A stretch of DNA of 64,000 nt from Acanthaster planci (lineage: Eukaryota; Echinodermata; Asteroidea; Valvatida; Acanthasteridae). Positions 21,366 through 33,025 of this stretch are shown here, piece after piece. The notes below the pieces were generated by a model. It did not search any database. It was not told the origin of the DNA and worked only from the letters and a program-made list of their open reading frames with translations. Position 1 is the first letter of the stretch. Every line of letters begins with the position of its first letter. The stretch lies in assembly GCF_001949145.1 (NCBI RefSeq), contig NW_019091724.1, positions 213,388-277,387 on the forward strand. Reading direction: 5' to 3'. Made by a program: the position numbers and the translations under genes.

Positions 21366-24300
21366 GTGATGTTTTTCGCAAGCTCTTGCACAAACACTGA
21401 GCATACATTGTTAGAAATGTACATCAGTTAAAGGGTAAACACATTATGAGTGGTTCACAATACTCTGATGTAGAATACATCTTCAAGATTTAAGATGGCT
21501 TCAAGTAAAGTTAACTGTCAGAGATAACACTCTATCTGCCTCTTCCACCAAATAGGATGTGACTTGCCTAATTCAGGCATATGTAAACCTTAGGTATGCA
21601 CACATAAGTGTGATGCCATGGCAGTTGTATAAACCAAAAATCATCGAACGTAGTACTTCCAAACCAAACCAAACTGGTCAGTTTGGATGTTTGGCTTTAA
21701 AATGGCATGGCATTGATAGCACCCGGAATGCATGTAAGAAAACTTTATAAAAAAGCAAACATAGCGAAAAATGGATAACAAGTTATGCCGCACCGGCATG
21801 TGACGTGTAAATTCTCATCGAAATGCCCTTATGTAGATGCAGATTTAGCATCATGTTTGCCAATTTCCAATAGCCACGCCCTTACATTCCATATTAGGCC
21901 AAGATGTCATAAATGGCTGTGCAAAACGATTTTGATTGGATGCTGATCACAGTCGGACTCGTGGTCGATCGAAAGCTACTCCAGAGGGAAAACTGATTTT
22001 GCCAGGTGGGCCAGTGCAGTGCTCCAGTGCGCGACAAGATTTGGTTTTCAGTGGTGACCTAAATGGCCTTTCATTTGATTATGTGTGATCAAAGTTGTAG
22101 TGTGAATATGTTGTAATGGAAGTTTGCCAGATCTCTAAGTTGTTTGCAAATCTCAAAATGCCATTATCTCTTCAAAAAAGACTGATGGAAAATCGCCCCT
22201 TTGGAAACTTGGGTGCTGTCCTGGGAAAGAATGCTGACTTGATACCAAGGTTCTTCTGTGAATACATCAAAAGCCATAGTTTGGTAGTTGAATCTGTTTC
22301 TTGAAATATAACCAAAACACACTTTGCTTGAAGTCCAATTTGATCTTGTATCCTGTAAAGGAGGAAACTCCCATTTTCAGCATGCTGTTTTTTTCTGTTT
22401 TCACATATCCTATGATCGTTTTGTTGAGTCAAGCATGGTCCAAACACAACTGCTTTTGGTCGGCTTATCACGGTCAGAAACCGTCAAATCTCCAACGGTA
22501 ACTTTCTATAGAATTTTAACTCCGATATAAACTTTGGGGAAACAGTTTAGAAAACAAAATTATGTTCACATCGAAGTTGCTCGTGGATGGAGATGGAGAG
22601 GAGACTCATGGCTTGTATTAACATATTTTATACACGGAAGTACTACATACAGAATATTCGTAGTGAGCTCTTTGATGTCTCAACGTGAATCGTACATGTA
22701 CGTACATGTGTGTACATACCCGAACCTGAACTGAACCGAACCAAAGTTGGCAAAAAATTTCTGAACCATGACCAAACCAAGCCCAAACCAAACCTTGGCA
22801 CCTACTTGCAGCACTAACCCTAACCCTATGGGGTGCCAGGTGAAATTATATTGAAATTGGGGATTAAAGATAGTTACGGTTTGTCTTTCAGCTTTGTTTT
22901 AAAAATCCCCCGAATCACATTCCCAAGTTGTATTCAAAACAGACCAAACAATGCAAGTCTTGCATTGCCTATATTCTCAGGCTTAGGTTCCACTAATTAA
23001 TATGAATTTTCTTTAATTGTTTACTTAGTCTTTGAACAGAGAAGTGTTTATTGAGAGAGTACATTTCTTCCCAACCGGTGGAGGCCTCTGCTTCCCAGCA
23101 GTTTCCACCAGGTTTAGTGTCTGTTGACATTTTTAGTAGGCCCAGCTTCAGTTGTGAATATTAACATGCAAAACATAATAGCACTGGCCTTTTAGCTTAA
23201 TTAACAGCACTTGTGTAAGGATGTGCAGGTTCTGGGCGCACTCAACAATAATGACCCTGCGCGGTGAGTGACAGTGCCACCAAGCGATGACATGCCATTG
23301 TGCTGTCTCCCTTGCTGATGGCCTGCACACCGCTTGCTCCTTTCAGGTAAAATTACCCTTTTAATAAATGGTCATTAATGAATTGGAAATAAGGCATTAT
23401 ATTGGGGGCTCTGGCATTATATAATGAAGTGGGGAAATACAGTATTTCAGTGAAACATGGTATAAATTAGAAGTTTCTTTCAGTTTTCTGTAAGTCATGT
23501 TGTTCAGTGGACGCCCTCTTGCATCACATTAAGAAAAGTATATTTGGTTGGTCACCCACTTTAATCACAGTTTCAGTTACAGGGGCTCCCAACATTTAAT
23601 TGATTTGTTTTGTGTGTATAAATTATTATCGTGCAGGTGTGTATAAGGTGCCTCATTTTGGTCATAGAAATTTATTCCTTCAGGTCATTGTGCATGGTGT
23701 ATTTTGGTTGATCAACTTACAGAATACATGCACATGGGAATACAAAGATCACAGTTTGAATTGGATTTAATCTCTTGAGCAATTGTTGCCTTGGAGAGCA
23801 GTCCCTTGCTACAGTAGCTTAATGATTCACAATCATTAATTTGTCACTGTGTAATGACAGTTTGAATTAATCCTTTGCCATGTTAGTATAATTGAAAGTT
23901 CTGGATTATTATAATAAAATTATGTGTTTCTGAAAGAGATTTACTGTGAGGTTCAAGATGTGCTCTCACACCTTGACAATTCAGCCTCATTAAGGAAGTG
24001 CTGTTTACAACTTGGCAATATTCCAAATTATTTTGTCTAAGAAAAACAACAACTGCTGTGTATCTTTAATTAGTTACTTTCAGTTTCCCGTGGAAGCAAC
24101 CTGGTAAACAAACCCGAATGGGCATAATTGTCTGTTGTTTGGCATGTGTTGCAAAGTTCATTTTTTATATTTCTGTCAACAAAGTAAGAGTACTGAGTCC
24201 CTCACCATCACAAAAATATAAAAACTTTAATTGCTGTCAATACGTACTATACCCTACAAAATAATTTCTCAGTATTTCAATTATAAAACAAGATCATAAG

Positions 24301-26758
24301 AAGCTAAGGCTTAAATGCAGGCTATTAATTCCAAAACAAAATCAAGTAAGACAAATGGAAATTCACAGACACATGCAGTTGCACAGTTGCCAAAAAAGTC
24401 CTGCAACCAGTAAATTTATGAGTGAACCGTTTTTCAACAAGAAATGAAAGAAAAAAATCAGGAGTGCCTCAAAAAATGATGAATAGTCATTTTCCTAGTT
24501 CCTGATTGCAAAAAGTATTCTGTCAGATTGCAGCTACAAACAAATCCCTAAATTACGGCGAAATGGTGTTATTAATATAGTATAGTATGTATGTATAGTA
24601 CCGAATTATTTTCACAGTCTTAGCTTTTAATTTGAACTTACAGGATTGATGAAAGTGACGAGGACACTTTTCCTAGTTCTGGATTAGTTTAACCAGTTCC
24701 AAATTGCTACAAAAAGTTCTTCATGAATAAAAAATAACTGCACAGGAAATCCAGGTTGCAGCCAGAACCATTATAGCGAGCTGAATTTCTAATGAAGAAT
24801 TTCTTCATTTACATGTAGTGAAAATTATTTCATAAATAAGGATTCCAATGAATTACAAAGTAGACATTGTGTAAATTTTGACTAAAATTTTTCAGCTGTG
24901 CTGCGAGCTATCAATGACAGTATCCCTCACCTTGCACAGTTGACAAACTCATTACATGACATACATTTCTACTACATCTGTGTAGTTGAGTTTGCAATGT
25001 ATTTACGTGCAAATAATGCACAATCTGAAACTAGGGAAAAATATTTGTTCAGTTTTTGGCAAATTTTAAATAAACGGAAAGTCTACGAGTCATTCTGATT
25101 AAATAGGCATTAGATGCAAAAGTATGAGTATAAAACAAGTATTTGGAATCACAGGTAGTGCGTGACCTATCGTTCCATATACTTTTGTCATTTTGGGGGC
25201 TCCTGTGATTTAAGCATTAAAAGTGGCATGTGAATACATGACATATAAAACAACAGTCCACGTCCACCCCAGTCCTTGTCCACCCCACGCCATGCACGGT
25301 GGCACATGTGAAGCTGTCGTATGCAAATTGATGTGTTGAGCAACCGTGCGTGTGTATACCTACTGCCTGCCATTCAGAAAATCATAGTGCACTTTCAGTG
25401 ACTACATGTAGCCTAATTCATGCATCAATGAATGAAAATAAGTATGTTCCCTGGGGATAAAATCTATTTTCTGCATCATGTTATTAGGGAGTCTAGGTAC
25501 CATACTACCTGTACACAAAAATGATCGGTGCACTTGCACGTCACAACAAAGTACTTTGTCATAATAACATTTGGGGGTAAGGTAAAAGCTGAGAAAACTT
25601 CAAACGGGAAGCCTCAAATCTACCTTGACTGATTCTTCAAGTCCAGAGGGTGCCAAGGCCTAGGCCACGGCCGAGTAATTTGGTTGTGAGGTAAAGGCCA
25701 AGGCTTTGAAAAAAACCTGTGTCAAGGCTGGCCTTGAGACCTCCAACACTGGCAGAAGGGTGTAGTCCACTAATTCAGGCCCATTGAAAACAGTGTAAAA
25801 ATCAGCATTGTTCGGGGCCCAATATGCGTACCAACATCCCTGAGGCATCTGAAACACATGTTAAATTATTGTATGATCCATAATCTTTCACTTTCTTTTC
25901 AATTTTCTGTGGGTTAACCGATTACATTTCGAGTAATTCCCTCAAAACAAAATTACCCCCCAAAAAGTGATTTTCCAAAGTCTGCTTGCAGCCATTTTTA
26001 AGTGACAACCCTCAACTTTCTCGGGCACTTAGGACCATTTTTCAACAGTATTTTTCAGCCATTTTGCTCTCAGATGAAAACCCAAAGACCCAGGGAGTTG
26101 ATTCTGGCAAAGATTTACTGTGGGGGCACTTTTAATGCTTATCAGCTGGCCAGAAATTCTTGCTTGAATTAGTGGACTGCAGCCAGAAATGACCAGTGCT
26201 TTGTTACCTGTGGATAATGAGCTCATTATTTATCCAAAGACACGTACAATCCTGGACAAAATAATTGGAACACCTTTTGGGAAGCATAGTGAAAAGATCC
26301 ACCTCTCCCCCATTCAATTTTGCAGTCATTTATTGGACCAAGATTCGGCCCAACAACATTGACAGGGGGCTAGGGGGAGGCATGATTTGTCCCGGATTGT
26401 AACAGAAACTGCCAGGAACCAGAGGCTAGGCTACCCAGAGTTTAGATAAAATGTATTCAAGTAGCTCATGCTTGCTATGTGCAGAAGGATTTGGCAGGAT
26501 TGATACTTCTTTCCTAGTGGTACTGGAATTTGCCCAAAAAGGGACATATACAGGTATGCCTGAAGTTTTCAGGTTCGGTATTGCCATCTTGATTTTTTAA
26601 TAGAAATTCATTAAAATCAACACATGTATGTGGGAAAAATATGCTGTAATACTGTATGAAAAATCTCAAATTCACATCTAGCAACAAAATTTTGTGCAAC
26701 TGCATATAAACAATGAAACCAACAGCTGTTGTAAATCTGTTGTGAATTACTGTTGCAG
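21366..26758. other. Long stretch without a recognised gene
   Basis: Open frames of 60-100 codons occur on both strands (for example 22116-22304 plus, 22172-22471 minus, 24898-25098 plus) but carry no domain I know. The frame at 24898 follows an acceptor-like 'aaaatttttcag' and could be an exon, though without a donor. Short palindromic CGTACATGTACG lies near 22690. This stretch probably contains the 5' untranslated exon(s) and promoter of the gene whose coding begins at 26764, but I cannot place them. Confidence 0.35.
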
Positions 26759-26832
26759 CATGAAGATGGCCAATTTTGACCACCATAAACCAATGATGAT
26801 TCCGTTTGGGATGGACTCTTTGGAACAAATTG
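26759..26832 (+). CDS. Exon 1 (coding start) of the four-exon gene
   Basis: The acceptor 'attactgttgcag' precedes it, and the donor ATTG|GTAAGT is near consensus. The frame C-ATG-AAG-ATG-GCC gives (MK)MANFDHHKPMMIPFGMDS and then LEQI plus one base. The acceptor at its left shows that an upstream exon exists. If that exon is coding, the reading could continue upstream in phase 2. The Kozak-like AAGATGGCC favours translation starting here at 26767. Confidence 0.6.
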
Positions 26833-26872
26833 GTAAGTCCAGAAATTACTTTGGGGTTTTGTCATTTGTAAC

Positions 26873-27109
26873 AGGGCCCAATTTCATTCCTAGCAGAAAA
26901 GTCGTGCTTACTATGGCAGGAAAATTTGCTTATCTTAAGCACTATTTCATGGTAGTGCTTGGCCAGATTGTGCTTATAGTTGTGCGCACACAAAGATTTC
27001 CATGTTTGTTTCCCCTAAAATGTAAGCATGCCTTTTATTGTGCTTACTGACTTCTGCCTCCATGAAATTACATGGAGCCTCTGTTAGCAGTGCCATGAAA
27101 TTTGGCCCT
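26873..27109. mobile_element. Small MITE with AGGGCC(C/A)AATTTCAT ends
   Basis: The left end AGGGCCCAATTTCAT is matched in inverted orientation by ATGAAATTTGGCCCT at the right. The inner parts also pair loosely (tagcagaaaa / gttagcagtg). Length is about 237 bp with no coding capacity. It sits 40 bases inside the intron that follows exon 1. Superfamily not assigned. Confidence 0.65.
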
Positions 27110-27590
27110 GGTCTTCTGATGGGCCTTGTATTTTAAGTAAATTCCTGTTGCGCTACTCTGGTTGATATTTGTTTTGCATTTTATTTAATTTTTGTAAAAT
27201 GTTGTTTCTTGAGTTGTTGAGATTTAAAACCATAAGGTAAACCTACATATTAGTGATAAAATTAATCAGCTGAATGGAGTGTCTTGACACTTGAGGTCAC
27301 AAAAATTTCCACACTTATTTGCTAGCAAGAAGGTCGCCGACTGCTTTACAGACTTCTCAGTATGAAGAAAAAGAGACATGGGTGCAAGGAAGTTGTCCTG
27401 TATCATACAGTTCTGATTTCTTTTTTTAAGTCACTGATTGTTGAAGGTAATTGGTGAAACTAATGCATGCAGGCAGAAAAATAACAAAGGATCTTTTTTC
27501 AATAAAGATACTGAAATAATTAGGTATGAGAAATTAAAAAAAATATAGTATGCTGATTTACTTGTGAACTGAAACAATCTCATGTCGAGG

Positions 27591-27630
27591 AGATTATTTA
27601 GAATTATTTAGAATTATTTAGAATTATTTG
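27591..27630 (+). repeat. 10-bp microsatellite
   Basis: The unit GAATTATTTA (first copy GATTATTTA-like, last copy ending TTTG) is repeated four times head to tail within the intron. Confidence 0.85.
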
Positions 27631-27883
27631 GAACCAACAAAAAGGTGCAGAATTACTTCACTTTCAATCACTAAACTTAGAATAGGAAAATAAGTATTTA
27701 TGTCCTTTAGTATATTTGTGTCAATAAGAAGACCGAGTCGTTGATAGAATAATCAATTTCAAAATCAAATTCAAAATTTCAAAAAGAAGCCAAGAAGCTT
27801 ATATTACAGAAGCAAGCTTATAAGTGTTTGAAATGAGAGGGCTCTGTTTATAGGTCTTCTTGTACTAAGTTGTTATTGTGCTT

Positions 27884-28900
27884 AAAGGATAGTCCAGTCT
27901 GAAGTCTTGAAAGGGGGCACACGTAAGTACAAAATAAAACAATTGATTTTTCAGTTAAAAAGGAGGACACTGTACTTCACTAATCACAAACATATTTGAA
28001 AATTAACCTCATTGACATAATATTGGTGAAAGTTTAAACTGTGTTTCTGAGGCAATAGACCTACAACATAATGACGTAATGCAGTGTTTACCGGGGTGCA
28101 TTGTGGGTGAAAGGTGGGGATGTTGCAGGAACGTGTCGATGTGACCCGTTATGTGTTACGTATACCACATGGCAGGTGTTTCGACCTGACATAAAAAAAA
28201 AAAATTCCAGATTATCGTCCAAAATGGTTTATGTGAACTGCTGTGTTCCATTGCATTGATCAGCACTTAACAAACGCCAGAGCTGCATTTTTTAACTTCC
28301 ACAGGACCGCAAAAGGTGACAGATTTGGATAAGTTCCAAATCTGTCGGGAAATAACCTCCTCCCACTCACTTGTCCACAGGAAAATCTTTGGATCTGGTT
28401 CATCATAAGTTTTGTCTCTGCCTACAAAATGTAGACTGCATACAGAGGTCCACTTGGACTTCGCTTTGTTGGCCTTATTTCTCACGGAAATCTGTCCCCT
28501 TTGTGGTCCCGTGGAAGTTTAAGAAAACGCAGCTTTGGCGTTCCTTAAGTGCTTTATAAAAACAATGGAACACAGCAGTGCACATGGACCATTTCGGACG
28601 ATAATAGGGAATTTTAATTTTTTTTTCTTTTTTTTTGTGTCAGGTCGATACGCCATATAGTATATGGTGCACATAACGTGTCACGTCAACGCGTTCCTGC
28701 AACATCCCCACTTTTTACCCACAATTCAAAGGGGTAAACACTGCATTATGTCATTATGTTGTTGATCTATTCAAAAATGTATGTATTTGAAATTCAAAGG
28801 TGGATTCAGGATTGTGCTGGTGGAGATGGTTTTTATGCAAAAGTTGAATAAAAACAATTCATCTTCATCTATAGTTTGAACTGGAGTGTGTCTATCCTTC
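27884..28900. mobile_element. Foldback element with THAP-coding arms
   Basis: Termini AAGGATAGTCCAGTCTGAA (left) and the reverse complement of the right end, AAGGATAGACACACTCCAGT, match. Long inner inverted arms follow: 28070-28210 pairs with 28600-28760 through the 'gcagtgttta', 'gggatgttgcagga' and 'tgtcaggtcgata' words. Each arm carries the start of a THAP zinc finger: plus strand at 28225 MVYVNCCVPLH, minus strand from about 28590 MVHVHCCVPL. The minus arm continues to 'KWTSVCSLHFVGRD', the C-x2-H-F closing motif (28267-28485 frame). THAP fingers are the DNA-binding domain of P-element transposases. All frames have stops and no catalytic part is left. Confidence 0.75.
28267..28485 (-). 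pseudogene. THAP-domain fragment in foldback element
   Basis: This is the open part of the right arm: NKAKSKWTSVCSLHFVGRDK then 'TYDEPDPKIFL'. The W and the C-x2-H-F are the conserved second half of the THAP finger. The first half (CCVPL, F-NFHGTTKG) lies upstream on the same strand near 28500-28590 but is separated by stops. The frame then runs into the antisense of the left arm and ends. Confidence 0.65.
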
Positions 28901-30479
28901 ACATTGGCTTAGAAGGTAAACATGCATCATAAGGTTACCTTAAAACACATGATTCATACTTGCTGAACAAGGAGGCATGCTTACAAAGTCCCAGTAACTT
29001 TAATTGAGGTGAAGGTTTCTCATGTTTAATTCTTGCAGTGATACTTATGAGAAGCATGTTTCACAGTGGCTTCCCTGGATCAAAAATCTGCAACTTTCAA
29101 ATTCAATGCTACTTGAAGCTATGTTTGTTTTTGCAACACAGCTTAAGCAGTATGTGTATCCATGTCCAAAGGAAACAAGGACCACAGCACTTTTTAGCTA
29201 TGCCTGTCACAGTCTTATGACCAACATCTTCCATGTGGAGAAGAATCCATCAACTGTTACCACTGGCTGTTAATGTGTGTATCAACTGAAAGAAAAAGTA
29301 CAAATTGTTGTCAACACGTGTACAGTTGGTGCAATGGTTCTGGATCACCTGATAAAATCAGGCTAACTCTTGAATGTTGATTCCACAAACAATTCGACTA
29401 CATGTACTCTGCTTTTTTCCTGGCAGGGACACTTTCTGCAGGTGAACATAAATATGAAAATAAAGCTTTACAAGTGAATTGATTTTTGTTCGTCTGAGTT
29501 TTGCAATTTTGGCTACATAATGACTCCTTTTGTGTGCTTGGACTAACTAAAAATAACCTCTTCAGGTTATCAGCCCTCAGTAACTTTTAATTTTCAACTT
29601 TCAAATAAAATTGTTCTTCCTAGCATATGTGCTAGTGTACATTCAGTGACTATTTTGGTATCATTAGAGTTTTCTATTACATATTAACAAATAATAACAA
29701 TGCCACCAGCTTTCTTGCGTGGAGCTGGCCAAGGTGGGTAGCTTGGGACAGGATCTCCGGTTATGATTGCTGTTACCTTTCCACCCTTTCCAAAATATCA
29801 GTGAAAGAGTCTGTGAGACACATACCTAATGGGCAGACCAGAGACATCCTGCAGACTTAATTGATGCTTTCATGTAAGTAAGTGTACCTGCGGTCAATGT
29901 GAAGAGGAGTTGGTGGTACGGTCACTGGAGGCCTCACCTTGTAATAATGGTATACTGTGATGACACAGTTTTGGACAGTTACTGTCTAAATTAAAAAAAA
30001 CACACATTCTGTTATCAAGCAGTAATCACATCAGCCAAAAAGAACCTATTTCAAAAGTATTCATTTTCTAAATGTGTTAGAAAATTATGCAATCTTTCTG
30101 AATAAATTTTTTTATCAAAAACTGGTGCAAAAAATTTGTCTTCCCGATTAATGAAGAAAGTTGTTTCCCTACTTTGTGAAGTGGTTCATTCTGTAAATTT
30201 TGTGTATTTGTTGACATTCGGTGAAAAGTTTTCTTCAGAAATTCTAATTACTTATACACAGGCTATAGTAGTCATTTCTTGAAATTGCAGTTCCTAGTAT
30301 CCTAGTGTAGCAATAGCACCTCCTGGATAGAGGATGAAAGGGTGCTCTACATGCACTGCTCAGCAAGTGATCTGACAGTGGGAGTGGCCGATGAGTTATG
30401 GGTGAGTCGTAGGATGAGTTGGTGTGTGTGGGGAATAGGAAATAGTCCTCACACTCTGGGCTATCTCACAGGGTTTGAT
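28901..30479. other. Intron DNA with one unassigned frame
   Basis: Apart from the frame at 29029-29275, no domain, exon or repeat is recognised. Confidence 0.4.
29029..29275 (+). CDS. Possible 3' exon, unrecognised
   Basis: An acceptor (catgtttaattcttgcag) ends near 29038, followed by a frame that reads DTYEKHVSQWLPWIKNLQLS, then 'MLLEAMFVFATQLKQYVYPC', and stops at TAA. The sequence looks protein-like. Its phase is incompatible with exon 1 of the gene model, so it is not an internal exon of that transcript. It may be another gene's last exon or an unrecognised transposon piece. Confidence 0.3.
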
Positions 30480-31350
30480 GTTTGCTGAGATTCTGCGGGG
30501 TACAACAGTTGAGTTGCCCCTTGCCTGGACGCTTCCAGACTGGGAGCCTGATCTTCAGGTGGCAGATGCAGGGGACACGGAACTCGGATGATGAGCACGT
30601 CCTGAAGATCACAGTGTCAAACAATGACATAATCAATAAGATGCCACAGTTTAGAACGAGAGTGCATCCATATAGTCCTCAGCTTGTCTGACAGTTGAAA
30701 CATTGTGTTAGTGATGACAAAGTTGTGGTCTGCACACAGGCTAGGGAGATAAAGACCATTAGAATTAACGGAATAGACTACATGTCTGCCAATGATGTCA
30801 CCCCATGCCGTGTGGCTGGAACCAACCCATACTTTTGAGTCACCAAGAAGAAACAGTTTGTCTGTAAGATTGCTCTGAACGTCCAGTCCATGAGATCATA
30901 GAACTCGTCCTTCACAGCCTTTGTGGAGGTGAAGGTGGGGATATTCAATTGGAACATGTGAGGTTATAAGGAATTCACAAAGACCAATAGGGGTCTCAGG
31001 CAGAAGAAGAAGAAGAGATGTCTTGATGGCCAAACCAGTGCCATGGATCCTGGGAGCCTCCTCCTTGAGCCGTTCCTGAAGGAAAGAATAACCTCCAAGC
31101 TCGGTGATTGAGATTTCAAGAGCAAGATGACTTTTGCTGTGTGCAGCAATGTCATTGTCGTAGCAAAGGTGCTCTGTAGCAGTGAGAGGAGTGCGGTGGT
31201 GAGGGTGGTCACTAATCTGTGGCCACCTGGATCCATGAGGGTCCGGATGTTCAAGGTCACAGTCCAGTAACGGTGGGCTGGTGAGTGCCAACATTATATT
31301 CTTCTGTTGCTTCTGTTTCGACTGCATAGAGGAATGACTTGGTAGGTGCA
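30480..31350 (-). pseudogene. RTE-like LINE endonuclease fragment
   Basis: Minus-strand frames, joined across shifts, read 'LNIRTLMDPGG', 'ISITELGGYSFLQERLKEEA', 'GTGLAIKTSLL', then 'LFLLGDSKVWVGSSHTAWGD' and 'IIGRHVV', 'NGLYLPSLCADHNFVITNT', 'WMHSRSKLWHLIDYVIV'. These are the successive blocks of the endonuclease in RTE/BovB-type LINEs, the same domain found in 'craniofacial development protein 2-like' annotations. The GDFN Asn and several residues are changed and the frame is broken in many places, so the copy is dead. Confidence 0.8.
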
Positions 31351-31438
31351 CCTGCCCACCCAGGTTGAAATGGAGTGGGTGTTGTTTAGGCCATCTTTTC
31401 TAGGCCTTCAGGACTGGCCCTCTGGATCTGGACTTCTT

Positions 31439-31966
31439 TTAACCACTTTGTGCCGGGGCATTTTTCAACGTTGATGCTGGGCCGGCATGACTATCATTTT
31501 TTCCGTTTTCAAAATCCTTCAACAATTCATCATTCCATTTAACGGTCGTTTATAGCCGCACGGCGTAATCTTTAGGCACTACTCTAAGTTGACAGGTGAC
31601 CTTCACTGATGCCCNNNNNNNNNNNNNNNNNNNNNNNNNNNNNNNNNNNNNNNNNNNNNNNNNNNNNNNNNNNNNNNNNNNNNNNNNNNNNNNNNNNNNN
31701 NNNNNNNNNNNNNNNNNNNNNNNNNNNNNGGTGGTAATCCGCTTGCTCTAAATGCCCCAAACCCTGGTATACGGTTTCAAAATATCGCTGGATTATCACC
31801 ACTTTTGAGAGCGAAAAATGCCGGTAATGCCCAGCAGCCTGGTCTTTTGTTCGGAGTACGGTCTTTTGTTACAGGGCCCTGTTTCCTTTGTCTGAGGTCG
31901 GAGACCCCGGCCACACATATAAACCATACGGCTCCGATTTCGGAGTCCCCGGCTGGTAGTGGTTAA
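31439..31966 (+). mobile_element. TTAA-flanked MITE, copy 2, with internal gap
   Basis: The element is bounded by TTAA at 31439-31442 and 31963-31966. Its ends are CCACTTTGTGCCGGGGCA and the inverted match ...CCCCGGCTGGTAGTGG. The left arm corresponds to the right arm of the copy at 5430-5957 and vice versa, so the two copies lie in opposite orientation. The arms share long phrases such as 'gactatcattttttccgtt' and 'acagggccctgtttccttt'. A gap of 115 N (31615-31729) lies at the interior. It is inserted in the intron next to the RTE-like fragment. Confidence 0.85.
31615..31729. other. Assembly gap (115 N) inside MITE copy 2
   Basis: Unknown sequence at the position homologous to the 6-N gap of the other copy. 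Confidence 0.99.
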
Positions 31967-32199
31967 TATATTGCAATAATTTCATGTTCCAACCAGGTCA
32001 CATTTGTGTCTTCTTGAACTATACATTCTTGCTAATAACATCTATGTATGCAGGAGGTATCCCCAGGTAATCCAGATCATAATTATTATAAATGCTTACA
32101 TTTGATTGCCTTAACTTTCATTCTCTATTTAGAAAATTCCATTTTTTAAATGTACAAGTTTCCTTCACTGTTCACTGTGGAAATGATGAAAACATGCTT

Positions 32200-32600
32200 A
32201 GTAATGCTCATTGGAGCAATGTTATGCTGGTTCCTGCTTGGCTACACACCAAACTTGTCAAAGAAGGCATGATGGGTGCAGCAACCAATCGATGTACACT
32301 GTAATGTGCACTGCATGCAGTTGCAGGTTGAAAAGTTTCAACAGAGACTTCTGCAAGTTAATTGACAGAACTTATTCTTAATGTATGTATTGTCAGTGTT
32401 TGAAGAACACCACTTATGAATTTATCTTGAAGTTGTGCTACTTGAACTAGAAGAGAATACCTTTCCACAAAATTTCCTGCTGCAACACAATGTTCATCGC
32501 TCAACCAACAAAATGCATCACACATGCCTACCTCAAAGTATGGGGACACCTTTGGCTAGTTTCCCATTGTGATTAAATAGTGTTGTACCATAGTTGTACA
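32200..32600. repeat. Diverged dispersed repeat, copy B
   Basis: Patchy collinear similarity to 9780-10110: 'gttaattgacagaactt' with 'atgtatgtattgtcagtgtt', then 'atgcatcacacatgcctacc' and 'ggctagtttcccattgtgatt'. An open frame (32092-32304) overlaps its left part and probably is not a gene. Confidence 0.5.
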
Positions 32601-32927
32601 TATTGGCATGCACATTTCATATATTTCATATATGGAGTGTAAACATTATTAGTAAGGAAAGTATTGATTTGAGTTATCACTTTTATCGGTATTCTTTTCT
32701 AGCTTTCATAGCACACATGGAAATGGTGAAGGCAGTAATTCTAACATAATTGAATGTCCCCATTAAAAGAAATTGTCCGAAATAAAATGTCTGACCTGCA
32801 GGCCGTATTTGGAAAGGCATATAATCAGAAGCGGAACTCTTTGGTGGGGCCTGATGTATGTATACATCATGTTTACTAAAAAAATGTTATTCATATCCAT
32901 CAAGCATAGTCTTTTGATTCTCAACAG

Positions 32928-33025
32928 GTTTACCTCCGATGTCTGAAGTCGATGTTCATCATCTCAAAGTTGGCACACCAATGGACCTATGGAAGGGAGC
33001 ATACACTTCTTTTTTTCCACAGCAG
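32928..33025 (+). CDS. Exon 2 of the four-exon gene
   Basis: It follows a strong acceptor (ttttgattctcaacag) and precedes the donor CAG|GTAGGA. It starts with two bases that complete the Gly codon begun by exon 1, then reads LPPMSEVDVHHLKVGTPMDL and WKGAYTSFFPQQ. There are 32 whole codons, ending in phase 0. The other two frames are less protein-like. Confidence 0.7.

Noticed and set aside
22811-22828. CTAACCCTAACCCTA, telomere-like repeat
   Set aside because: Only about two units; interstitial chance occurrence is likely.
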